Source: an uncultured Desulfovibrio sp. (GTDB lineage: Bacteria; Desulfobacterota; Desulfovibrionia; Desulfovibrionales; Desulfovibrionaceae). From it: a stretch of DNA of 11,762 nucleotides. The translations under genes and the position numbers were made by a program. Location of the stretch: the NCBI GenBank assembly GCA_947176055.1, contig CAMWPE010000057.1:1-11762 (forward strand), written 5' to 3'. Positions 6,255 through 11,762 of this stretch are shown one piece after another (within the stretch, counting starts at the first letter, position 1; every line of letters starts with the position of its first letter). The notes beneath the pieces are model-generated. The model was given only the letters and a program-made list of their open reading frames with translations, ran no database searches and was not told where the DNA came from.

Positions 6255-6689
6255 ATGAAAAAAGAAATGATCATCCAGCTGGAAACGAACCTCGATCATT
6301 TAAGCGGCGAGGAAACTGGCGCGGCCATAAGGGCCCTCTCCGGCCTAGATTGCGTCCTCGACGTAATCTACCTCTCCGGCATAGGCAAAAAAAATCGCCC
6401 CTCCGGCCTGTTGCGCGTTCTGTGCGCGCCTCCGGACGAGGAACGGACAACCCTTGCCGTTTTCCGGCACACGCACACCCTGGGTATCCGGATTCAAAAA
6501 ATTGAGCGCGTAATTCTTTCGCGCCGCGAATCGGCTGTTTCTATCAATGGAGAGATTGTCCGCGCGAAGGAATACGAGCTGGAAGGCGAAGCGTTTGTCC
6601 GTCCGGAAGCCGACGAAGTCGACAAACTGGCGACGGATCGCGGCGTCGGCTCCCCCGCTTTTCGCTTCGCGCGCGATGGCAAGGCGTAA
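6255..6689 (+). CDS. Stand-alone LarC C-terminal (LarC2-like) domain protein
   Basis: The 144 residues match the C-terminal part of LarC (formerly DUF111), the CTP-dependent enzyme that inserts nickel into the pincer cofactor of lactate racemase-type enzymes. Visible family landmarks are ETNLDHLSGEETG at 10-22, GKKNRPSGLLRVLC at 44-57 (family MKKxRPG), HTHTLGIR at 72-79 (family ETTTIGVR) and VRAKEYELEG at 102-111. The last is VRPEADEVDKLA at 115-126 (family pE-x-(D/E) then Ala). Full LarC is about 400 residues; the N-terminal LarC1 half is absent here, and the divergent upstream region has no trace of it. The ATG at 6255 has a weak GGGGA upstream; a second ATG at 6267 is possible. In some lactobacilli LarC1 and LarC2 are joined by a ribosomal frameshift, but here the domain begins cleanly. 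Its role without LarC1 is unknown: nickel binding, nucleotide binding, or partner to a LarC1 elsewhere. Confidence 0.78.
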   Translation: MKKEMIIQLETNLDHLSGEETGAAIRALSGLDCVLDVIYLSGIGKKNRPSGLLRVLCAPPDEERTTLAVFRHTHTLGIRIQKIERVILSRRESAVSINGEIVRAKEYELEGEAFVRPEADEVDKLATDRGVGSPAFRFARDGKA

Positions 6690-6720
6690 ATATTCCGTCC
6701 TGGATTTTACCGGAGTATTT
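6688..6720 (+). repeat. Imperfect hairpin at the end of the LarC2-like gene
   Basis: AAATATTCCG (6688-6697) pairs with CGGAGTATTT (6711-6720) over ten base pairs, one of them a G-U wobble, around a 13-base loop. The left arm overlaps the TAA stop codon (6687-6689). The right arm ends in TTT but no long T tract follows, so it is a weak terminator at best or a stabilising 3' structure between this gene and the transporter. Confidence 0.4.
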
Positions 6721-6762
6721 ATCTATGAGACATTCTTTTCAAAGCGCCGGAACCCCTTTATC

Positions 6763-6792
6763 CTGTCCGCGCTTCTCAAATAAAATTATAAT
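6763..6792 (+). promoter_or_regulatory. Possible promoter of the ZIP transporter
   Basis: TATAAT (6787-6792) is a perfect -10 box in an AT-rich stretch. The only -35 candidate is a poor CTGTCC (6763-6768) at 18 bases. The predicted transcription start would be close to the ribosome binding site GGAG (6799-6802), giving a leader of only about 10 bases. It may therefore be a chance match, and the gene could instead be read through from the LarC2-like gene. Confidence 0.3.
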
Positions 6793-6808
6793 TCTTCCGG
6801 AGTTTGTC

Positions 6809-7609
6809 ATGCCCGTCGAAGCGTTTAACCCAGTTCTCGCGGGGGCGCTTGCCGGTCTCGCAACCTGGCTTTTCACCAGTCTTGGCGCGGCCGCGGTTTA
6901 TCTAAAAAAAGAATTTTCGCGAAAAACGCTCGATGGCCTGCTAGGTTTCGCGGCCGGAGTCATGATCGCGGCTTCCTTCTTTTCCCTGTTATTGCCCGGT
7001 CTGGAACTTGCCAGACCTGTCTGGGGACGCTGGTCTTTCCTGCCGCCCGCCGCTGGCTTCCTGCTGGGCGCTCTCGTTCTGCGGGGAATGGATTATCTGA
7101 TTCCGCATCTGCACGCGGGACTAAATTTGCATGACGGCAGGCCGAGCGCACTGCCAAAAAGCTTTCTGCTGATTTTCGCCATTACCCTGCACAATATCCC
7201 CGAAGCGCTCTCCGTGGGCGTGGCTTTCGGCGCGGCGGCCATCGATCCGGAGCTTGGCGTCGCCGGAGCGGTTATTCTCATGCTAGGAATCGGCATTCAA
7301 AACCTGCCGGAAGGCATGGCCGTCTCCTTGCCTCTCCTGCGCGAGGGTTATTCGCGGCATAAAGCTTTCTTCATTGGCCAGCTATCGGGAGTCGTGGAGC
7401 CTCTGGCCGCGATTCTCGGCGCTATCGTGGCTTCCTTCGCGGTAAACATGCTCCCCTGGGCCATGGGATTCGCGGCCGGAGCGATGATCTTCGTCACAGC
7501 CGAGGAAGTCATTCCGGAATCCCACGCCTCCGGCAACGGCGATCTCGCGACGATGGGCCTTACGCTGGGTTTCGTCCTGATGATGTGTCTTGACGTAGCT
7601 CTTGCCTGA
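6809..7609 (+). CDS. ZIP-family divalent metal transporter (GufA/BbZIP-like)
   Basis: This inner-membrane protein of the ZIP family probably takes up zinc or another divalent metal. The 266 residues give about eight hydrophobic segments (near 7-30, 41-63, 74-93, 116-140, 151-173, 187-210, 213-232 and 246-265). The metal-site motifs are present: HNIPEAL in segment four (His128, Asn129, Glu132) and QNLPEGMAVSLPL in segment five (Gln164, Asn165, Glu168). VEPLA is in segment six (Glu197) and AEEVIPE follows segment seven (Glu232, Glu233). The H/Q pairing and the order are those I recall for the structurally studied Bordetella ZIP, so Gln164 is family-normal. The loop between segments three and four has His100, His102 and His108. 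The start at 6809 is chosen because GGAG lies 6 bases upstream. A frame from 6725 would add 28 residues unlike the family. No regulator is adjacent, and the metal cannot be told from sequence alone. Confidence 0.9.
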   Translation: MPVEAFNPVLAGALAGLATWLFTSLGAAAVYLKKEFSRKTLDGLLGFAAGVMIAASFFSLLLPGLELARPVWGRWSFLPPAAGFLLGALVLRGMDYLIPHLHAGLNLHDGRPSALPKSFLLIFAITLHNIPEALSVGVAFGAAAIDPELGVAGAVILMLGIGIQNLPEGMAVSLPLLREGYSRHKAFFIGQLSGVVEPLAAILGAIVASFAVNMLPWAMGFAAGAMIFVTAEEVIPESHASGNGDLATMGLTLGFVLMMCLDVALA

Positions 7610-7613
7610 CGCC

Positions 7614-7642
7614 TTGCCAAACTTCGCGAAGCGGATTATATT
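7614..7642 (+). promoter_or_regulatory. Sigma-70 promoter of tRNA-Ser(CGA)
   Basis: TTGCCA (7614-7619; 5 of 6) and TATATT (7637-7642; 5 of 6) stand exactly 17 bases apart. The sequence between the -10 box and the tRNA is GC-rich (gtccggc), the discriminator type seen at stringently controlled stable-RNA promoters. The tRNA begins at 7654, so the 5' leader would be only a few bases. The promoter starts right after the stop codon of the transporter. Confidence 0.8.
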
Positions 7643-7653
7643 GTCCGGCAAGC

Positions 7654-7747
7654 GGAAAAGTAGCGAAGCGGCCGTAACGCGCCCGACTCGAAATCGGGTT
7701 GCCGGTTAATAGCCGGCACGTGGGTTCGAATCCCACCTTTTCCGCCA
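7654..7747 (+). tRNA. tRNA-Ser, anticodon CGA
   Basis: The 94-base gene folds as a class II tRNA. The acceptor stem pairs GGAAAAG (7654-7660) with CTTTTCC (7737-7743), followed by discriminator G and an encoded CCA (7745-7747). The anticodon stem CCCGA/TCGGG encloses the loop CTCGAAA, placing CGA at 7689-7691, which reads the serine codon UCG. A long variable arm, GCCGG (7701-7705) with CCGGC (7713-7717), and the G discriminator are typical of serine tRNAs. The T arm is GTGGG-TTCGAAT-CCCAC (7720-7736). A T-rich stretch follows the 3' end, but without a separate terminator hairpin. Confidence 0.97.
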
Positions 7748-7824
7748 TTTTATTTTAAGTTTAATATTCGCCGCAAAAATTCCTTCCTGGCGTAAAAAGC
7801 GTGGCTATCCCTTCGTCAACCCAA

Positions 7825-8631
7825 TTATCCCCGATCCTTACGGACGACTTCCTCCAGCCTAGGCAAAGCGAGTTTTTCGAGATAATCGCGGGAATTATCG
7901 ATTCCTATAAATTTCGCGCCGCGTTTTAAAGCCGCCGCGCCGGTCGTCCCGCTCCCGCAAAACGGATCCGCGACCAATCCTTGTGGCGGACACGCGGCCA
8001 GGATGATTCTATCAAGCAAAGCCAAAGGTTTTTGCGCGGGATGCTTGCCATATTTTTTTTCGCCGCTTCCCGGTGTGGGAATACACCAGACGCTTCGGGC
8101 CTGACGATCTTCTTTCTTGAAGATATCGCCTTCGAATTTCGTCGCCTTTAATTCGGCGTAATTGAAATAATGTTTCGCGTCTTTGCTTTTTCTCGCCCAT
8201 ATTAAAGTCTCGTGCGAAGCCGCGAACATTCTGCAAGCCAGATTGGGCGCCGCGTTCGGCTTATACCAGGCAATATCATTAAGTATATGCCAGCCTCCCC
8301 TTTGCAGGGCGAAACCGCAGGAAAACACGCTGTGATAGGTGCCCGAAATCCAGATCGTCCCGTCCGGCTTAAGGACGCCCCGACAGGCTTCTATCCAGCG
8401 GGTATGAAATTCAAAATCCGCCTCGATCCCCGCGCTCTTGTCCCAGTCGCCTTTATTGACGGGAACCCTCTTTCCCGAGTGGCAGGTTGTCCCATCATTT
8501 GAAAGATTATAAGGCGGATCGGCGAAGATCAGATCCGCGCTCTCTCGGGGCAATTGATTCAGAATCTCTACGGCGTCGCCATGATATAATGTATAGTCGC
8601 CGGAGCGCGCGAAAGGATCCGGATTGTTCAT
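7825..8631 (-). CDS. Solitary site-specific DNA methyltransferase (adenine-N6 or cytosine-N4, beta class)
   Basis: The 268-residue SAM-dependent enzyme methylates an exocyclic amino group in DNA. The catalytic motif DPPYNLS is at 38-44. The target-recognition region follows, with NKGDWDKSAG (59-68), GTIWISGTYH (91-100), ILNDIAWYKPNAAPN (116-130) and ASHETLIWARK (138-148). GKHPAQKPLALLDRII is at 195-210, and the SAM-binding motif DPFCGSGTTG at 222-231. Motif IV before motif I is the beta-class order. The central part resembles DpnA-type and, more distantly, CcrM-type adenine methyltransferases as I remember them; the target sequence cannot be read from this. No restriction endonuclease lies on either side (tRNA-Ser at one end, the AsmA-like gene at the other), so it is probably an orphan methylase acting in regulation, repair or protection. 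The ATG at 8631 has only a distant AAGGA. It may be cotranscribed with the AsmA-like gene, 72 bases upstream. Confidence 0.88.
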   Translation of the reverse strand: MNNPDPFARSGDYTLYHGDAVEILNQLPRESADLIFADPPYNLSNDGTTCHSGKRVPVNKGDWDKSAGIEADFEFHTRWIEACRGVLKPDGTIWISGTYHSVFSCGFALQRGGWHILNDIAWYKPNAAPNLACRMFAASHETLIWARKSKDAKHYFNYAELKATKFEGDIFKKEDRQARSVWCIPTPGSGEKKYGKHPAQKPLALLDRIILAACPPQGLVADPFCGSGTTGAAALKRGAKFIGIDNSRDYLEKLALPRLEEVVRKDRG

Positions 8632-8675
8632 CGCTTTAAAACAGTCCTTTTACGTTCCCTGTTGTCTTGACGGTC

Positions 8676-8695
8676 AACGGTTTATTTCAACCGTT
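8676..8695. repeat. Inverted repeat between the AsmA-like gene and the methyltransferase
   Basis: AACGGTT (8676-8682) and AACCGTT (8689-8695) form perfect 7-base arms around a 6-base AT-rich centre, 8 bases after the AsmA-like stop codon. No T tract follows on the minus strand, so it is not a standard terminator. It could be a weak attenuating hairpin or a binding site for a regulator of the methyltransferase. Confidence 0.45.
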
Positions 8696-8703
8696 CTCCC
8701 CGC

Positions 8704-11700
8704 TTACTTGAACAGCTTCCCTATCCCGCTAAACATTCCCCCGACCATATTCACAAACCCTGTCCCGATTCCCGCGATGGCGTTGAGCGCCATACGGCCG
8801 GCGCCTATGGATGTTTTGGGATCCTTTATCGCGCCGTATAGTCTCAAGGGAAATTCCGGCAGCCCGCTCATATCGATATTGAAATCGCATTCGAGCTTGT
8901 CATTAAGCAAATTAACCCAGCCCTTGCCGTCGACTTTCAGATCCGGATCCTCCAGTTTGAAATCGGAGCTTCGCAAGGTTCCGTCGGCTATCGTTCCGGA
9001 GACGGACAATTTTTTAAAATTTATCGCCCGGCCATCCGGCTTGCCATTTTTCAGGTTTTGCCAGAAGCCGTTGCTCGCGGACAGGGACCATTTGCCGTTC
9101 AATTTCCCAACAAGATTGTCCGTGCCGGAAAGGCCGGCGCGAAGATTGGCGTAAACCGCGGCCATGCCCCGGACGGAGCTTTGCAGTTTGCTGTCCCTGG
9201 CGAAATCCGGCAGGTTTATTCCGGTTAAATTGAGATTGGTGTCAAAAGCCAGTCCCTTGCTAAAATCGACGGCGGCGGTTCCCTTAGCGGCTCCGCCGTA
9301 AAAAGTCGCCGCCAGGGGAGACACGCTCATTTTCCCATTCTCCAGGGTCAGCGGCAGATCCAGGTTGCCTATTCTGTAATTCATCACTTTGAGGCTTTTG
9401 ATTTTCAACCTTCCCTGGCAGTCGAATTCCCGCATGAATGGAAAACTCCAGACTGTCTTTTTGTCTCCCGAAGACTGAAACTCAATGTTTCCGGCATTCA
9501 GATTAAAAGCGAAAAAGGGTCTCGTCCGCCGTTTTTTATATTCCAGATCGCCTGACACGGATACTGAACCAAACGACGACTGGACGCCGCTCAACTTAAA
9601 GTCGTCCTTTCCCGCGCTGAAATTTGCTTTAAAGCTGGTTTTCGCGAAAGCTGCGGGCACGGCGGCTTTAATGCCCGCTTTGTTCAGGGCGGCGCCGATA
9701 TTAGGGGCGGAGAAAGATAAAGAGCCCGAACCGGTTATTTTTTTCAAATCCAGTTTGGATGTCGTGTTGATATCAACGCCGAAGATCCTGATTTTCGAAT
9801 TTAACAATTCGAGTTTTTCGTTTTCCAGATTGGCTCGCCCGTTCAAACGGATATCCGTGTTGGCCGGAATTTGTCCCGCGGCTTTAATCAGTTTTGCTTC
9901 GGCTTCCGCCGGAAGATTTTTGAAAGCGAGGCCGCTTTCATCGAAGGCCAGGGTTCCGGCGACGCCGGCGGACGCGTCGAAGGACGCCGTAGTCGCTTTT
10001 CCGCTCCATTTGCCGTGGAAATTGAGTTTTCCGGCGCTCATTTTCGCGTTCTTGACGTCAACCCGCGCTGACAACGTCGAAATAGTCTCGTCCAAGCCAT
10101 CGAACTTCGCGCTTTTACCTTTCATGGAAACGATTCCATGCAGATTAGGCAAAAATATATTAAGCTCTTTGCCCTTACTAAAAACATTGATATAGGCGTC
10201 GAACTTTCCCGAACGGAAAGGAAAGGATTTCAGATTCGTCCCAAGCTTTTTGCCATCGATATTCGCGGCTTTGACGACAATATTCAGGGGCATCGAAGGA
10301 TCCGCGCCCAGAATACAATTGCCTGTAACGGAGCCGCCGTAAAAACCCGCGCGGCAATCGAGCAGAACGTCCTCGATGCGAATCGCGTCCATCGCTCCCG
10401 GATAAATTCTTAAAGACGACTTCTGAAATAGTAGATTGCCGTAATTTACCTGATCGGCGAAAAAGCGCAGATCATAGTTTATTCCTGTCTCCCCCTCCGC
10501 GAGAGGCTCGCCTGGCATGGGAGTGAGCGGCGGATACGGAAAATATGGCGGTTTGGGATTTTTGCCTACGGCTTCGGGCAGGATAAGTCCGAGATTGGCT
10601 TTTTGGCATTTGAGGGATAGCGCCACTTCGGGTTTGGCAAAATCCGCCACTCCTCCGACGCCCTTGAAAGTCGATCCCGAACATTCCGCGACTATATCCC
10701 GCGCTTGCAATTTTTTGGGCGAGATCTCGAATTTCATCGATGCGTTGAAGATATTGTCCATCGCCAGCTGCAAGCCCGGGGTCAAATTTCTGGCAAAACC
10801 GAACCATTGGGTAAGACTCAGGCGGCGGCAAAAAATACTTCCCTTCGCGCTCCATGATTTATCGGCGACTGGCAACGTCACCGCGGCGTCCAGGCGTCCG
10901 CTGTCGCGATCCGCGACAAACTCCAGCGCGCGGATATTAATTTCCTCCGTTCCGGCCAGCTGGGAAAGATTGCAGGAAAGGGAGGCGGGCATGGAATTTC
11001 TATCAATATCCAGGGAGCCGTTAAAATTGATAGTCGCGGTTTTTATCTTGCTTCCGCCCTGATATTGAATATTGAAGTCGCTTCTTCCCAGGTAATTGGA
11101 AGCTATAGCCGAGCCGGATATTTTTAAGCTGGATTCGCCGTCTTCGAAGGCCGGATCGACATCAAGGTCGCATCCGACGCGCTCCAGCTTCATGTTCCAG
11201 TCGCCCCTCCGTCCGAAGATCATGGATGAGACGGATACATTTCCGGCGACTCGACCTGTGTTCCCTATGGAGAGATCGCTTCTGGCTCCCCGAAACGCGT
11301 AGCGAATCCCCGTTTTGTCCGCTACTCTCATTCGTCCTTCTATAATCCGCAAATCGCATCCCAGCTCCATGGGACTGATTTCGCTCGGGTCTTTTTCCTT
11401 TTGCTTTAAAAAGCCAAAATCTTTGCGCAACCACGCTTTGAGGCCGTCGGCGTCAAAAAACGAGCAGGGAAGATCGGCGCGAATCCTGGGCCGTAAGACT
11501 ATAATTTCGGAGGGAAAGACTTCGCCGGCCAAAAGCCCCGGGAAGCTGGGTCTAACCGTAATCCACGGAATGCGGGCGGAGACGCCGTTGCCGGCGAGAG
11601 TAATTTCGCTAAATGAAAGAGACGGGATGGGAAGCAGGTTGACGATTATGTCTTCAATTTCGATTTTATACCCTGTAGCGCGCGAAAAATCTCCCAACCA

Positions 11701-11762
11701 TCGATCGGCGAATGCCTGCGGATCGCGCTGGACAAGCCAGTAGAACGCTCCCCACGCGAGAC
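8704..11762 (-). CDS. AsmA-family envelope protein (5' end outside window)
   Basis: The frame stays open to the right edge, so the start lies beyond it; the TTG at 11697 is not a credible start. About 1018 residues are visible. The first, LAWGAFYWLV, look like the end of an N-terminal membrane anchor. FADRWLGDFSRATGYKIEIE then follows, the typical AsmA entry in which the chain passes a 'tGy-x-v-x-i' strand. The rest is a long series of beta-strand-like repeats (for example LKISGSAIASNYLG, VSVSGDLEYKK, LKVDGKGWVNLLNDKLECDF), interrupted by a Pro-rich segment KPPYFPYPPLTPMPGEP in the first half. The C-terminal GLPEFPLRLYGAIKDPKTSI is the usual AsmA ending, followed by a Gly-rich tail. AsmA-like proteins form periplasm-spanning grooves linked to phospholipid transport to the outer membrane (family knowledge). 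The exact paralogue cannot be named. Confidence 0.85.
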   Translation of the reverse strand, partial: LAWGAFYWLVQRDPQAFADRWLGDFSRATGYKIEIEDIIVNLLPIPSLSFSEITLAGNGVSARIPWITVRPSFPGLLAGEVFPSEIIVLRPRIRADLPCSFFDADGLKAWLRKDFGFLKQKEKDPSEISPMELGCDLRIIEGRMRVADKTGIRYAFRGARSDLSIGNTGRVAGNVSVSSMIFGRRGDWNMKLERVGCDLDVDPAFEDGESSLKISGSAIASNYLGRSDFNIQYQGGSKIKTATINFNGSLDIDRNSMPASLSCNLSQLAGTEEINIRALEFVADRDSGRLDAAVTLPVADKSWSAKGSIFCRRLSLTQWFGFARNLTPGLQLAMDNIFNASMKFEISPKKLQARDIVAECSGSTFKGVGGVADFAKPEVALSLKCQKANLGLILPEAVGKNPKPPYFPYPPLTPMPGEPLAEGETGINYDLRFFADQVNYGNLLFQKSSLRIYPGAMDAIRIEDVLLDCRAGFYGGSVTGNCILGADPSMPLNIVVKAANIDGKKLGTNLKSFPFRSGKFDAYINVFSKGKELNIFLPNLHGIVSMKGKSAKFDGLDETISTLSARVDVKNAKMSAGKLNFHGKWSGKATTASFDASAGVAGTLAFDESGLAFKNLPAEAEAKLIKAAGQIPANTDIRLNGRANLENEKLELLNSKIRIFGVDINTTSKLDLKKITGSGSLSFSAPNIGAALNKAGIKAAVPAAFAKTSFKANFSAGKDDFKLSGVQSSFGSVSVSGDLEYKKRRTRPFFAFNLNAGNIEFQSSGDKKTVWSFPFMREFDCQGRLKIKSLKVMNYRIGNLDLPLTLENGKMSVSPLAATFYGGAAKGTAAVDFSKGLAFDTNLNLTGINLPDFARDSKLQSSVRGMAAVYANLRAGLSGTDNLVGKLNGKWSLSASNGFWQNLKNGKPDGRAINFKKLSVSGTIADGTLRSSDFKLEDPDLKVDGKGWVNLLNDKLECDFNIDMSGLPEFPLRLYGAIKDPKTSIGAGRMALNAIAGIGTGFVNMVGGMFSGIGKLFK

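Noticed and set aside
5985..6299. N-terminal extension of 105 codons to the CBS-ACT gene
   Set aside because: The extension has no domain-like sequence and overlaps the divergent LarC2-like gene. A good ribosome binding site and the domain start both point to 5984.
6725..6808. Longer start for the ZIP transporter (28 extra residues)
   Set aside because: The added residues are not membrane-like or family-like, and GGAG at proper spacing supports 6809.
7150..7350. Gln in place of His in the second ZIP metal motif as a lost metal ligand
   Set aside because: QN-x-PEG is the normal form in the GufA/BbZIP subgroup as I recall it, so it is not an anomaly.
7720..7760. tRNA-Ser 3' end as an attachment site of an integrated element
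   Set aside because: No second copy of the tRNA 3' end, integrase or phage gene is seen in the window.
9485..10195. 236-codon plus-strand open frame opposite the AsmA-like gene
   Set aside because: No domain and no ribosome binding site of note; the opposite strand carries the family-consistent protein.
1..11762. CRISPR arrays, insertion sequences, defence or toxin-antitoxin systems
   Set aside because: No regularly spaced direct repeats, transposase motifs or paired small toxin/antitoxin frames were seen.

Overview
The window reads as chromosomal DNA of a sulfate- or sulfite-reducing bacterium of the Desulfovibrio type (Desulfobacterota). The main evidence is a 105-residue DsrC at 4834-5151 with both conserved C-terminal cysteines. 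From memory it reads almost like the Desulfovibrio protein. An AsmA-family protein and a class A penicillin-binding protein fit a Gram-negative envelope. Base composition looks balanced to slightly GC-rich, with no obviously foreign island. The lineage is inferred from one marker gene and recalled family patterns; no search was run.

Layout. (1) 1-1258, plus strand: the 3' part of a gene for a divergent Hsp70-like ATPase, entering from the left edge. It is split into two frames at an A4 run (600-603). One extra A would restore a continuous family-like sequence. (2) 1289-1329: a bidirectional terminator hairpin plus a second hairpin between convergent genes. (3) 1337-5984, minus strand: CBS-CBS-ACT protein (5319-5984), dsrC (4834-5151), mrcA/PBP1A (2215-4695) and trmI, the tRNA m1A58 methyltransferase (1337-2206). 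dsrC has its own candidate promoter. mrcA and trmI are 8 bases apart and probably one operon. (4) 5985-6254: a divergent intergenic region with a good sigma-70-like promoter facing right. (5) 6255-7747, plus strand: a stand-alone LarC C-terminal-domain protein, a ZIP-family metal transporter, and tRNA-Ser(CGA) with a near-consensus promoter. (6) 7825-11762, minus strand: a solitary beta-class DNA methyltransferase downstream of a very long AsmA-family gene whose 5' end lies beyond the right edge.

How the genes relate. The window is mostly housekeeping and respiration. DsrC is the sulfur carrier of dissimilatory sulfite reduction, PBP1A builds peptidoglycan, the AsmA-like protein belongs to envelope lipid homeostasis, and TrmI and tRNA-Ser serve translation. 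The LarC-like protein and the ZIP transporter are both metal-related and adjacent, but nothing shows that they cooperate. I found no CRISPR array, insertion sequence, prophage or defence island, and no clearly new multi-gene system. The points most worth a second look are the one-base frame break in the Hsp70-like gene, the LarC2 domain without LarC1, the solitary methyltransferase next to a tRNA, and the structured leader of dsrC.
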